From assembly GCA_034670405.1 (NCBI GenBank), contig JAXDDX010000002.1, forward strand, positions 2,512,001 through 2,576,000: DNA of 64,000 nucleotides, given 5' to 3'. Positions 13,301 through 24,629 of the stretch are shown piece by piece. Below the pieces are notes generated by a model that saw nothing but the letters and a program-made list of their open reading frames with translations, was not told where the DNA came from and did no database searches. The DNA is from Hoplostethus atlanticus (lineage: Eukaryota > Chordata > Actinopteri > Trachichthyiformes > Trachichthyidae). The translations under genes were made by a program, and so were the position numbers. Position 1 is the stretch's first letter; each line of letters starts with the position of its first letter.

Positions 13301-14897
13301 CCTTGTAGTTTGGATGAACACGAGGAGCGTAAACTCCAAATTTGATGAGGATGGGAACATTGTAGCCAAGGCGCACCCACTCCACCACATGCAGAGGAAA
13401 GAGGTTTGGGGTGGTGGCTTCTTTGGAAGAAGGAGCAAGACTGCAGCCCAGTTCTGCAGAGCTCCCGACTCTGGCGCGGACCAACGACGCCGCACCTTGA
13501 GACACACCTGCAAAGGGAACGGCATATCAACAGCTTAAAACAAAAGACTCGCGCTTGACATTTGCTAGGCAGCGTAGAAGGCGGTAAACACTACGAGGCC
13601 GTGAACAAACACATAAATCAAGCTCTACGATGACCCGAGAAATGTGGCCCCATTTAACAGAGCTATGGCTGAGAGAGAGAGACCGGATTAACCTCGGTGG
13701 AATGTTTTTGGTTGCTCACTATTTGCTATGCTGAGAACAGATCATAAAACCAGCGACATCTTGGTTGTCTCAAGAGAGGGCGGGGAGGGAGAAAGACAGG
13801 AGAGGCAACGAGAGGCCAAGACAGAGAAGGGCTGGAGGGAGAGAGATAAACAGCGGAAGGAGAACTAAGCGTATGATGCATGAATGCTTTTATGTTTAAC
13901 CGGAGCCTGATTATGATCTCCCAAATGTGTTCTCAGTTTGAAGCCCGGACACTCAGAGGGCGTATAAACGATGATGCTGCATTTGGTGACAATGCCGTAT
14001 AGCTGCAAAGCCTGCAGACACATTGCAATCCCATTAGTGACACCTGGGGAAGTCTCTTTTCTCTCTGTCTGTCTTGCCCTCTCCCTCGCTGTCGTGTGAT
14101 CATGTGGGTGTGGGTGTGTGTGTGTGTGCAACTGGGGGCCAGTGTTTGCTCTGCAACTCATCTGGCCTGGTGATTACACTCTAATCTCAGAGAGGGGGGG
14201 GGGGGGGGGGCGACACTGTTTGATGCAGGGCAGCAGGCCCTCTGCACTCCCGCCACCCCTCCTCCTACCCACCAACCTCCCACCACCCCCTGGGGTACAC
14301 ACATGGCCTGCGGACCAGCACAATCCCCTTCCCCCCCTGAAGCGTGCCTTGGGTTGGGGGTAGCATAAATCCCAGATTGATCTAAATCCACACCCACAGA
14401 TATTATTTAAGTAGGATTTTGTCCCATTCTCTCTTGTCCACTTGTGTGTCTATCCCGTGACCCCTCCTCTTCACTTTCCTCAATGCAAAGCCATGGGGAA
14501 CTGTGCCAGATGCATCGTGGTCTCGCTCGCAATGTATGACACGCAACTACACATACTGCAACATATGGCTGGTGATTTTTAATGCTTTACCATAACACAA
14601 GGGATATAGGTCTCTTTGATGTAGGTAAACAATGAACTTTTGGTGAAGCGATGCAAGGCAGAGACAAATGGAGGATGTGAGAAAAACATGATAGGTCTGG
14701 ATATGAATCTGAATTATGGAAGCAGCCAGAGGTATGAATGAGAAATTTTAAATGTAAGGTAAACGTATGTAACGTATCCAGATTGGCATCGGCATACTTA
14801 CTCAGCAGACAGAGGGCTACAGCAGTGGTGACAGCCTGAAGCCACCGTCTCTCCAATCCCATGGCCGTCCCTCACACTCCTTCACACATCTCCCGAC
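114..14897 (-). CDS. igsf9: IGSF9 (Turtle/Dasm1 family) cell-adhesion protein, 5' part; tail off left edge
   Basis: This gene encodes a neuronal Ig-superfamily membrane protein; the family acts in dendrite growth and synapse organisation. Coding exons in transcript order: 14802-14862 (start ATG at 14862; exon begins at 14897), 13301-13507, 5460-5606, 4278-4429, 3934-4051, 3402-3543, 3115-3260, 2889-3031, 2658-2798, 2438-2554, 1907-2057, 1670-1781, 1377-1543, 1039-1265, 442-526, 114-284. All junctions have GT/AG and keep one frame, giving about 762 residues. The order is: signal peptide (MGLERRW...), five Ig domains with two exons each, FN3 domain 1 (exons 12-13), FN3 domain 2 (exons 14-15), then a membrane helix (LLAGVLGGVCFLFVAIILS) followed by a basic stop-transfer stretch. 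NKLGSGPFSEIV and NYTCIPTNGILTPPSA fit IGSF9 better than IGSF9B. The last donor at 112-113 shows that the cytoplasmic region continues off the window. The exon 13 acceptor (after CAAGCAG) was chosen because the AG further upstream breaks the frame. Assignment to the a or b co-orthologue is not possible here. Confidence 0.93.
2145..2410. repeat. Dispersed retroposon-like repeat, copy 1
   Basis: The block begins with an AATAATAACAATAAT run, then TTTATTTATATAGCACTTTC and CAAAACAAGGTTACAAAGTG. This terminal motif is very common in teleost genomes. A diverged relative of the CCAAAACA...ACAAAGTGYTTCAC core is present near 15965. It lies in igsf9 intron 10. The element family cannot be named from sequence alone. 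Confidence 0.55.
4640..4790 (+). repeat. tRNA-derived SINE in igsf9 intron 3
   Basis: A box-A-like stretch (GTAGCTCAGCGGGTAGAGCA) starts near 4650. It is followed by a degenerate box B (GGGTTAAGGATTTG) and then a body with CACTGGGGCCATCCATGC and GTGGATAAAAGTGCAAAG. This last motif resembles the GGATAAAAGCGTCTGC tail of many fish SINEs. The box B is decayed and there is no foldable acceptor stem, so this is a retroposon and not a working tRNA gene. Confidence 0.7.
5015..5101. repeat. Compound (TG)n/(GA)n microsatellite
   Basis: A TG-rich tract interrupted by TA steps runs directly into a long GA tract with a few C interruptions. It lies in igsf9 intron 3, between exons 3 and 4. Confidence 0.95.
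5650..5682. repeat. (GA)n microsatellite
   Basis: An uninterrupted GA tract lies about 45 bases upstream, in transcript sense, of igsf9 exon 3. On the transcribed strand it reads as a CT tract near the acceptor and could lengthen the polypyrimidine region. Confidence 0.93.
5883..10298. other. igsf9 intron 2, left part: no gene seen
   Basis: This is the left part of the long intron between coding exons 2 and 3 (the whole intron spans 5607-13300). It holds a CA microsatellite near 6336-6364, a G17 run near 8491-8507 and otherwise unique-looking sequence. No open frame here resembles a known protein. Confidence 0.6.
6336..6364. repeat. (CA)n/(CG)n microsatellite
   Basis: A CA tract with CG interruptions in igsf9 intron 2. 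Confidence 0.9.
10303..10345. repeat. (GT)n microsatellite
   Basis: A pure GT tract of about 21 units within igsf9 intron 2. Confidence 0.96.
10821..10932. repeat. Duplicated block A, copy 1
   Basis: This 112-base segment starts CAGCAAACACTCCTCAAGCA and ends AATGTAGTCACT. It is repeated at 11172-11283 with only a handful of substitutions and no length change. It directly precedes duplicated block B. Confidence 0.93.
10942..11171. repeat. Duplicated block B, copy 1
   Basis: This segment starts TAGAAGGCGGTAAACACTA and ends CAAGAGAGGGCGTGGAGG. A second copy with small indels is at 13575-13789. Strongly matching stretches include CATTTAACAGAGCTATGGCT-like sequence and GGAATGTTTTTGGTTGCTCA. It sits between the two copies of block A in igsf9 intron 2. 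Confidence 0.93.
11172..11283. repeat. Duplicated block A, copy 2
   Basis: The second copy of block A begins at the base after block B ends, giving the arrangement A-B-A'. The two A copies differ at few positions (CACCGAGTG/CACTGAGTG, AAAGGGAAGG/AAATGGAAGG), so the duplication is fairly recent or is kept under constraint. Confidence 0.93.
13575..13789. repeat. Duplicated block B, copy 2, beside igsf9 exon 2
   Basis: This is a second copy of the block at 10942-11171, in the same orientation. It carries a small insertion (CAAGCTCTACG-like) and lacks a short stretch after GGTTGCTCA. It begins 68 bases to the right of igsf9 exon 2, which places it in intron 1, whereas the first copy is in intron 2. 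Exon 2 is therefore bracketed by the two copies. Confidence 0.92.
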
Positions 14898-15954
14898 CTG
14901 AAACAGAACGTCATACATTGCTTTTACGACTGAGTACTACCATTAACAGATTAACAGTGCTGCACATCCCTCCTCAAACAAGTGACATCAACTCATAATC
15001 CAAGAACCACGCTACAGTCCAGATGCTTCATGGTTAATAAATAACTGTATATTTGAAATACTCTTGATCCACTGGAAAACTGCATGTTCGATCTGTGGTT
15101 GGATTAAGGCAAATAAGATATTTCAACAAGTACTAGGAATAAGACATAGTGAGTGTGTGTGTGTGTGTGTATACGACAGACCTGTGGGAGGCTCTAAGTG
15201 TATGGATCAGATTAGCCTGATGCTTGTGATTGGTCCAGCTCATCCAGCAGGTCTTATCTCAAGCTAATAGGCCAACAGCAATGGACAGGTGACATGTGCA
15301 ATAGTGAAACGACAGGTATATCTCCTTGTCTCCAGATGTTATCCTATTACCAGTGCTTAAATGCACTTAACTGCACTTAACAAACAAACTCCTTTGAGAC
15401 AATTCGGCTCAAATGAATTGCATTGAAGACTACTAGTGCATGCAGGCACACGAGTGCGATTCAGTGATTATCATCTCATAATGAACTTACAAACAAGACT
15501 CCACTCATACAAAATCTGGACCTACTGCAAAGAGTGAACAAAGCTCTGAGAACAGGCTGTAGCACTGTGATGCCGGCCCTCTGAGGCCCCAGGATCAAAT
15601 TGGATTTGAGGCACAAGTTTAAGTTAATTGCCCCCACCCCCGGTACTCACTCCTTTCGGTACCCCTAATACCAGCTTATTACTTTAAGTTAATTAAACTA
15701 ATATAAGAGGGAGGACATTATTAGAAAGCATGCACAGCCACACTGTATTGTCGAAGTGCGCGATACCTGAGTCATGTGGCAGACACATTAGTCTCTTAGC
15801 AGTAATGCTTGCACTTGAGTAAACAAACATCCCTGAATAGAACAGTAGAAAGATGAATTCATCCCCCTGCACTTGACTGATAGGGGCAGGGGACTGTTGA
15901 TAGTGGGGTCGGTTGTGTATTATAGGATAGCAGTCAGCGTGTGGCTTAATAACT

Positions 15955-16065
15955 TTTGCATCCCACTTTTCCAAAACATACAAAGTGCTTCACAATGAAG
16001 TGACATAAAAGACACAGAAACAAGGTTACACAAGTAAACAAGAGGACACGGGCAAAAAAGACATA
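15955..16065. repeat. Dispersed retroposon-like repeat, copy 2
   Basis: CACTTTTCCAAAACATACAA followed by AGTGCTTCACAATGAAGTGA matches the core of the repeat at 2145-2410. It lies in igsf9 intron 1. Confidence 0.5.
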
Positions 16066-19000
16066 GGCATTAGAGTGGGTGGGATATGAACCCTGGTCCA
16101 CTATAATGGTTACAACAAAAAACATAACCTTCATGTACAATGAAAATGGTGCTCATATTTTCTTGTAATTGCTTGTATATCCCCTTTGCGAGAAATAGCA
16201 ATGAATGGAACTGATTGCACAGCGCTGCATCGTCTTGGCTGCCGTCCTCACAGTCACCCAATTACATGACAGCCAAAGTAATGAGCAAATCCTTTTATAC
16301 ATCTTAAATGTAGGCTCATATCTAGACGAGTACCTTAAGACAACCTCACATCTTGGCCTTGCTCTTGTCTGCTCTTGTCTGCTCTGCTGCACTGCTGTGT
16401 ATATGACAGGCTTATGGAGCAGACATAGACAGGGGTGTTCCCAGGGTGAGCAGACTTATTACAGAGGAAGCCTGGAGGGGGTCTGTCTACAGGTGCAGGA
16501 GTAGACAAAGCGTAGGAAGACAGACGGAAGACAACCAGGTTATTTCCTTGGGCAGCAGAGCAACACTAGAGGCCATTTAATTGGCATGTAAACAGAGGAG
16601 CCCGGACAGTTAAGTCAGAAGATGGCGGGTTGAAAAAAACAGAGCACAGTCTATAACAAACGGCTAACAGTCGTAAATCCTGTTTACTATGAAATATGCC
16701 AACAGCACTGGCAGGCCAACACGTAAAACGATGGTCTTCATCTCATAATGAACTTACAAAAACAGCCATTTTATTACCAGTTTTTAAATAGATATTTAGA
16801 TATTTACCCGTTTTAAATGGAAGAAGTGACATCACGCACAAAGGTACTCACTCATCTCCTGTCAAGTAACAACAACTGCATGAAATGTTAATTATACACA
16901 GTTGGATTTGAAGGAGGGCTAGTGCAGATAAGAAAATGAAAATTTCACCCGCTGAATTTCGGTGTCAACACAAGACATTCAGCTTTGTGTGGGGACACTG
17001 CGGCTGGTCGCATCACTCACTGGATGTCACTGACACAAATTGCTTTGGATCTAGGCATGACTTAGCCTTCTGGACGGTGCACTTGTAACACCCAGTCTAA
17101 TCCTGCCCTGCTGCTCCAATTTAGTAGTGTAATTGAATTAATCAAATCAAATTGGTGAGACAGATCAAGGACGTTCTGTCATCTGGCCGGGCCTGAGGTA
17201 AGCACCGCGGTTCATGTCGATGTGGCTGCTGCCTCAAGAAAACCTCACCGACTGAGACTCAGTGATGTATTTGACTGATGAAGAGCAACTGATTGAACTG
17301 ATTGACTCCACTGGCAGTCATCATAAACATAATAATTTATTAGGACTTTGTGTTTTGAATTCCACAGTAATCACTTGTAAATCATGCAACTAAATACTCC
17401 AGATTATTCTGCTTACTGGGATGCTAAGCATGTTGGTGGAATTACAGATAACATGGCTGGTTTATGTCATGTAAATCTAGCAGGGCATGTCACATACATT
17501 TTATTGAGGACGGATGCCACAGGCGACAGGGCTAAGGTGGATCTTATACCAGTAAGATGCAGCTGATTGAGGTAGCATCCACTGAAGATCCAGTGTTAAA
17601 GGTGTCTAGCCATAACTTTCTACCCCTGACAACTTTGGCTCCAGCCCTTGTTTCCCCAGCAATTTAAATTAAATTGACTTCACTCACTGTGTAAATCTAT
17701 AACAGAGAATTCAAATGTCACCTCTATGATTGTAACAATGATGTCATCACTCGTGTATCAAATAATTTGCAAGAAAGTGTTTTCAGAATCAGAGTTTGGA
17801 CATGGATGAAAGTGTCTATAAACAATGACAAAGTCATTTTTACCGTTTTTACTTACATGCATGCTGATTCCAAATCAGCCTTAACTGCTTGTAAGTCTAC
17901 CAACACTAACAACGTAAGCATTTACAGAAGCAGGCGTGAACTTCAAACTGCAAGTGTTTTAGATGCATCTGTAATGGGAGTTAAGGGAAGCAGTGAAGTG
18001 AGCACAGTCTGACTCTGAAATAGTCAAGTTCAGGCCTTAGCTTTGACACCGAAATGCATGCACTCACAAACATAACAAAAACATAACAAAACTCCCAAAC
18101 CCCATGTCTGTGACACCGTGTGAGTGTGTGTCATCCTTCAGCACCTTAGCAGGGCCATCAGTGATGTTGGTGTCAGATAAACAGTAGCATGACTTTTTTA
18201 GTAATCCCGGTTAATCCTGACAAAGGGCACAGTCTCGGTGCAAACCAGGAACTCAGAGAGCAGAGACTATCACAGGTGCAAAGAAGAAGCTCATACAAAG
18301 GCATAGCTATCACGCCACCAAAACAAAGATTTCCATTCACCCACGTACGGCCCACAGTCATTATCAGAGGAATAGATGTGGGCCACCAATTCAAATTTGA
18401 CTGGTTTGACCAGTCTGCACAGCATAGCAATCAATTCATAGATTTTTTTTCTTCCCTTTTTAAACACCGTTGGCATTCCACCCTGATATAGTATCTGTAT
18501 TGACATTGACTTTAACAATAGGAAATGAGCTGGGCATACAGTGATGACAGCATGGGCATCGACCATGACCCCTAGTCTCGTGAGAGGGGTAGCCTATATG
18601 GATTGACATACTGATCGCTGGCAACCTTACGCATGGTGCTACAGGGTATCACGATATTGACTAACGTGCAATGAATGTATTGTTTGATGAAACCGGGACA
18701 GTGTTTCATTTAACTTGTCAAAACTTATCTGTACCACGATCACAGAAATTGAACATTGGATAAACCATCTATCCACCTATCCACCTTACACAAGAGAAGA
18801 GTGATCTAATGTGATAGGTGATTCAGTAGTTATGTCAGAGGCCTCAGAGGAACCCAGTCTGACGTGTGTTGAGTGAAAGCAATGCAACGTATGTCTGATT
18901 CCTGCCAACCTGCTTTTAGTTGCCGAGTTTTGAAAGTGGTTTGTCCTGCCCTTCCCTTCCCTGCCCTGCCCCCAACCTTCAGTCCCATGGGAGGTAAAGC

Positions 19001-21104
19001 TACTTACAAGACACTGCCCTGAGGTGAGCTGGTGAACGGAGGGTCTCAAGGCAAAGGTAATTTAACTCCAGAGCTGGAATCTGGAGTTGAAGCATGACAG
19101 TGGTCTCATTTAAAACTAAAGAGTTCAAGACAAATGCAAGCCACTATATCCTGAGTTGATCCAAACAAAGCTAAAGATACGTGCTTAAAGTGATAGGGAG
19201 CTCATCTCTTCTTCGCTGGGTCAGGTCAACACTTTACATAGAAGTAGCCTTGAACATGCAAGGGTGGCTTTTATGGTACACTGCATTGCACAAAGACTTT
19301 CTTCATTATTTTCTCTAATCTCCTTTAGCTTTTTTAATTAAAGTGATTTGTATATAATCTTGTCAAGAAACCAAAACTTCAATTATATTTGCTTTTTTAC
19401 ATGCTTTATTGGCCCTTGAGGTTCAATAAGCGGTCATTAACCACTACTGATTTACTGGAAAAGTCAATGACATAGTTAACTAGTATATGAGCTGAGGACC
19501 TATGGATGACAGGAGCTACAGCTCAATATGTAGGCTAGTACAGCAGCAAGCAGACAATTTAAATCTACACTCAATATTTCTGTTCAGTGTCAACATCTTT
19601 GCATCTCTGTACTTTCTGGTTACTAGTTATGCTCCGAAAAAAGAAACACCAACATCAACGTCCACCACAGTGAGGGGTTGTGGTGGCTCTGTGGTATGAG
19701 ATATGTTTCCTGGCAAGAGTCAGAGTTATTGTAATTGTTATCACTTAGAGGACTACAAACTATCCTAATTGCTAACCACTGTGAGTAATAACTTTCAGCT
19801 CATGTTGCATTTGTTTCCCTATTGAAGCAATGTATTCCAGCAAGACAATATATCTTCAGGGCACAATTGCTCATGTGGTGGTTTGAACAGTGTAATAAAT
19901 TAGTGACATTTCAAAGCCTTCTAAATGATAAAATATGGGAATATTGAGATTGTGAAATAGCATCTGAGGTAATGTTCAGTTGGAGGGCCCGGATGACCAC
20001 AGTTGATGTGTTAGTGGCGATGAGCATTGACCTTCCTCTCTAGGAGCAAAATCATGCCAGACTGAGGGATGTCTTTATGTTGGTGTCGCCATTATTTTGA
20101 CTATAGACAACAAGGCTGTCCTCAACTAAACCAATTTTAATACTCATAGGATTGCATCAAGTAATGGAAAATATAATGGAAAATATATGGAATCGTGCAA
20201 ACTGTCTTTAGATCTAATGTTTGACAAAGAGGACCAATATAGATGCATGAATATTGTTCTGGTGTGCTTATTTTAAGGAAATAAATGGTTTTGCTAAAAA
20301 GTCTTAGTTGACCTTAAACCTTTAATAACAAAGTAGTCAGTTAAGTATGGAGGCAGCCCTACATATATATATTAGTATGCTGTGCCACAACACAAGGCTT
20401 TCAGGATAAATATTAAGTTAGAACAATTTGTGGATCAGATTTCACAGACTGTACTCTCAACGTTATCAAGTATGAAAACATCACCTACAGTTTAACCACC
20501 TTGGTTTGGATTTCTTGTTGTGTGTGTGTGTGGGGGGGGGGGGGGTTATTTATGCATTTCTCACTACTCAGTATTCAAAGCCTAAACAAAGCAAAGACAA
20601 GGAAACAGCAGATAAAGCAGTAACAATGCAAAAGCACAAGAAGACTGCAGTTAAGTGTATAATCTAACGGCGGCTGGGTTCTGCTCAGCACATCGCAACG
20701 TGTTGAGACGGAAGCAAATCAACTCTCTGATCCAGAAGAAACACTAGACGAACCACAAGCCCATTATTATCTGAACCCTTACAGTGAACTGTGGTGCTCA
20801 GTCCTCCATGTCACCCTCCAGACCTCCTGGAAAGCAAAACAGGTGCATCTTTTGTCTAACACCCTCACAGTGATACGCACTGAGAGGATGGATCCCTGAA
20901 TAAAAAAAACACTGTTGTGATTGACCATTGTTCTCACTTGTTTAATCCAGACAAACCAGGTAACAAAGTCCATCTACTGGGTCGTTACAGTGTATTAAAC
21001 TCATTCACTAGCGTGCTACAAAAAAAACCAAAACACTTAGTGGGAGATTACCAGTAGAGCATGTGGTAAACAAAATATAAACAAAGGCGCGCTGACGAAA
21101 ACAG

Positions 21105-21320
21105 CCACAGTATTCCTATATACATTTTATAAGGATGCTATACAAATATCACAGCAAAAGAAGGAGTCACTATAGGAATATTATAGCGATACCATTGGAA
21201 ATAAAATACAATAAAGTGCGATTATGTCACTATAAACTCACTATTGAGCATCACAGACACACTATAGGTCACTATAGGAATATTATAGGGGTATTACAGA
21301 GATGTTTCTTCAGGGTCCTG
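21105..21320 (+). mobile_element. MITE-like repeat, family M, copy 1
   Basis: The diagnostic parts are AAGGATGCTATACAAATATC, CACTATAGGAATATTATAGC, CTATAAACTCACTATTGAGC, ATCACAGACACACTATAGG, then a second TATAGGAATATTATAG. The same ordered words recur in four other places (22816-22940 minus, 23715-23885 minus, 33232-33575 plus, 34588-34975 plus). There is no coding capacity, so it is a non-autonomous element. Confidence 0.75.
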
Positions 21321-21473
21321 CCTGAAGATATGTGCTTGATCTACCACAGACAGACTACAAGAGTCTACATGTGAACCACTAGTAGAAGCAGATGTTTTGA
21401 GGGAACTACCCTGTGTAAAGATGCAGAAGTGGTGGGCCTATGGGATGCTTCACTAGCTCTCACAGCTCCTTAC

Positions 21474-21990
21474 CTTGCTTGAGGCACTTTTAAACTTGAA
21501 GCTCAGAGTACAGTCTTTCAATCCATTGATGGTCCTCCTTTTTTTACTCGTCCTGTAGGCCAAATTTAAACGTTCATTGCTTTTCTCCTTTAGGAAAACT
21601 TTCATAAAAAGCAGCTTTTGCTTTTAAAATAAAATTTAAAAAATGAAGGTGTTTCACGAAAAGCAGGTGGTCACATTTTTTGTTCAACTCTCAGTCCGTG
21701 CGTGAATCAAAACCAATACATGTGTCAGACTTCATAAAGATCCTTTGCGGTTTTAACAAAATCTATTAAAATCCACGCTGCCTTGGTGAGTCCAAGATCA
21801 GCCCATTTAAAGTCCATTTAAAGTTTCCACGCATATACTATTATGTCCGCGCACTTCTTCGTCCAAAGTTGTTGAAAGTAGCTCGGATCATAAATAAACC
21901 TTAATAATCAACTTCATAAATACGAAGAATAGCGCTCCTTCACGCACTGCGCATATTATCCCCAAAGACGCGCACATTTGACGAGAAAGC
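21474..21990 (-). other. igsf9: Predicted non-coding first exon and promoter region of igsf9
   Basis: The igsf9 start-codon exon begins at a good acceptor (CTGTTTCAG, exon base 14897) with only 35 bases of leader, so at least one upstream non-coding exon is needed. The best match on the minus strand is the strong donor AAGCAAG|GTAAGG, with GT at 21472-21473. The sequence upstream of it, with CpG-containing patches near 21840-21990, could hold the transcription start. The right boundary is a guess. No TATA box is evident. Only transcript data could confirm this. Confidence 0.35.
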
Positions 21991-22815
21991 AAGCGTACAG
22001 CAGGTTTTGATAGGGGCCCACTGGTTATGCTACTACGTTTGTCACCGTGTCTGCCCTCCCGATTCCTCTCGTCCCCTCCTCCTCCCACTACTACAGACGC
22101 TGTTTAACCAGTGCAAAGTCGGACAGAATGTAAAACTACTTCCGCTAACAACTTTCAAAATAAAATCCCGATTGAGGATTTTCGTTTTTGAGTAATACAA
22201 AGTATTAAGTGAAAAAAAAATCAATGAGTTACCACCCACAAATGTCAAATCATACAGGTATATCCATACGAGCAAAATGCCACACGCACATATATATAGG
22301 AGTCCTACAAATATGCAAAGACTCAAAAACACAAATATTCTATGCAGATAACAACGCTCACTATCTCGGAATAATTCCATTTCAATCCATAACAGTGGCA
22401 CGAATGTTTTAACCGGAGCTCCAGTACCTGGTGTCAAATCAGACAGCATAAACGTGACAAAATTACGCTTTTATTTTGAAGGCAAAATGTCTTCTGGATG
22501 TCTTCTTGGCTGGCTATTTCTGGGTAGCTTGACGCAGATGCTGATTGAGCGCCACAGACAAAAGCGCCTTTCCGTGGGAAAAACACGGGGAACCTAACAA
22601 AAGGCAAACGCTCAGCTAAGGACAAATTGTGGTTGTGCCAGAAAAGTTGTTCGGTCAGGGATCCAGGCGGAACCCCCGGTCTAATACACATCAAGCCCGC
22701 TGAAGAAAAACAATCTAGCAATTTTAAAAACGTAAAGCATTTGTTATATGAGTAAGAAATGATACAGAAATTGATTTCATTTCAAATTGAAGGCTACACC
22801 GAATTCACTAACGAT

Positions 22816-22940
22816 AAACGATTATATTACTCCTATAGGGACGTCTGTGGTACTCAGTAGAGTTTAACTTATCTTATGATATTATCTCCTATGGTATCAC
22901 CATAATATCCCTATTCCTGTAGTGACTTACAGTTATTTTT
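22816..22940 (-). mobile_element. MITE-like repeat, family M, copy 2
   Basis: Read on the minus strand it gives CACTACAGGAATAGGGATAT, then TACTGAGTACCACAGACGTC and CCTATAGGAG. These match the family-M core, including the GAGTACCACAGAC stretch of copy 4. A perfect hairpin follows directly at 22942-22980. Confidence 0.7.
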
Positions 22941-22941
22941 T

Positions 22942-22995
22942 ACTATACAAGGCTATTATTTTAGAATAGCCTTGTATAGTAGGCTATTCTAAAAT
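22942..22995. repeat. Perfect 16-bp hairpin with competing stem
   Basis: ACTATACAAGGCTATT at 22942-22957 is exactly inverted at 22965-22980, with a 7-base loop. The segment 22958-22971 is also exactly inverted at 22982-22995 (GGCTATTCTAAAAT), so two mutually exclusive stems are possible. Confidence 0.9.
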
Positions 22996-23714
22996 GTATT
23001 ATAGGATTACTATAGTCCTTTTTCAAGGGTTCATTGTATGCCGAATAACTTGGTTGAACCTGGTTAAATCTCCTAAATTGATACCGTCCTCCCCCCTACG
23101 AATACCAGACCAACACATAAGTTCTTGTGGCGGGGACCATATAATAACAGGGCCATGTAATAGTCTGCATAGCAGCTATTATACTATAAGCTATTATCAT
23201 AGCTATTATAACTTTAACCACATCTCAAGGGACCAACACATCGACGCCCTGGAACACACTGTAACCCCAAATCAGGCTCTGGCTTAGAGCACTACCACTC
23301 ACTTGGTATCACATTGTATACGTTGTACAACCATTTAGTGGCCTATTGAATCCTGCTCCCATTGAAACGGTCTATGCAGTGCAGAAATAGTCTATATCAC
23401 CACAAGGTGGCGTTAGTTGACCTGGAACAATAGAGACTGATGTGGTTCATGAAAAACTACCAAGAAATATCCTTCAGTATCGTTTAGGTCATTCATGGTA
23501 TATGAGTATATACCAGGTGAAGAAATAAAGAAAATACAATAAAGATGTAAAGCAGGATGAGGGGCTCTTTTTTGCCAAGAACATAATACAGGCAAGGGTT
23601 TTGCCTTTGTGTCATGTTGTTGTGACATGACAAGTAACAAGGTGACAAGTAATATCTGAACCACGTGTACAAGGACATCAGAAAGAATCTTGTGTACAGA
23701 GAAAGGAGATGCCC

Positions 23715-23885
23715 CTGATGAAAAATCACTATAATTTAATATCCTTTTCCTGTGCACTCAATAGTGAGTTTATAGGGACCTTATCATATTCTATGGTAAT
23801 TGTTTTGTACCTACCATGGTATGACTGTACTATTTTTACTATTATTGAGTCCTGGGTACCATAGGTGTAGTATTAATGACTACAA
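23715..23885 (-). mobile_element. MITE-like repeat, family M, copy 3
   Basis: The minus strand reads GGTCCCTATAAACTCACTAT TGAG and ends with AAATTATAGTGATTTTTC. This matches the CTATAAACTCACTATTGAG and ATTATAGTGATATTT words of copies 1 and 4. It is more diverged in the middle. Confidence 0.65.
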
Positions 23886-23996
23886 TCTGGGTCAAGGATT
23901 GTCACAAAGCACACATTATCAAAGTAGTGAAAAATATTGGATTTGCTCCAATATACAGTGAGTATATTTTATGGGTGATGTGTGCGTTAAAGTGTT

Positions 23997-24000
<4 letters not shown>

Positions 24001-24033
<33 letters not shown>
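24001..24033. repeat. (TG)n microsatellite
   Basis: A TG tract of about 16 units in the igsf9-tmem230 intergenic region. Confidence 0.95.
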
Positions 24034-24035
<2 letters not shown>

Positions 24036-24629
24036 AATGAAAACGTAGACACCCTTCAGAAAAACCTTTGGAGGTGGTGGGAGGTATTGGACAGGTACTG
24101 ACAGGGTAGTGTACTTGAGCATCTCCATCAAAAAAGGCTGTGTTGTTCAGGCGGTGAAAGTTTTATATAACTGCCACCATTATTTGGAGACTTAAATTAT
24201 GCTGGAGCTACGTTAAGAAAATGGACGTTGATGGTTCTGTCCTCTAGTGGTAGCCCTGCATGGGCCTATAACCAGCACACCATCGATACGCTCACACCAG
24301 ATGGAAATGTGTTTGACATGGGTCACCAGAGTCTCAGAACTGCATGTCTACTTCCCTGTTTGATAAGGTTTACTCTCACAGGCCAGGAACGCCAGAAGAA
24401 GCTCAAAGGATTGGCATTCATCAGATGAAATCCTCCAAGAGGGAACACCTCAACACCTCAGGAAAGTAAGGGGGAATTAACCAGAAGACAAAGTAAACTT
24501 ACTGTACTACATATTAGGCTTGGACCCATATATTGCTGATATATATTGCTGATATTGGCCTTTTTAAAATATTGGATATAAGCTACATAAAAACATAATT
24601 TCCCCTACCATTGACTAGGTAAGGGGGGG

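Larger units (their letters stand above)
14898..21473. other. igsf9 intron 1: no gene seen
   Basis: About 6.6 kb of non-coding DNA between the predicted first exon and the start-codon exon. It contains a short GT tract near 15150-15169, the retroposon fragment at 15955-16065, a GT/G tract near 20520-20546 and one MITE-family copy at 21105-21320. No coding or RNA gene was recognised. Confidence 0.55.

Noticed and set aside
16205..16504. Plus-strand 99-codon frame in igsf9 intron 1
   Set aside because: Low-complexity CTTGTCTGCTCT repeats and no recognisable domain.
22042..22449. Minus-strand 135-codon frame with hydrophobic stretches
   Set aside because: AT-rich, no family resemblance, no splice context, and upstream of the likely igsf9 start.
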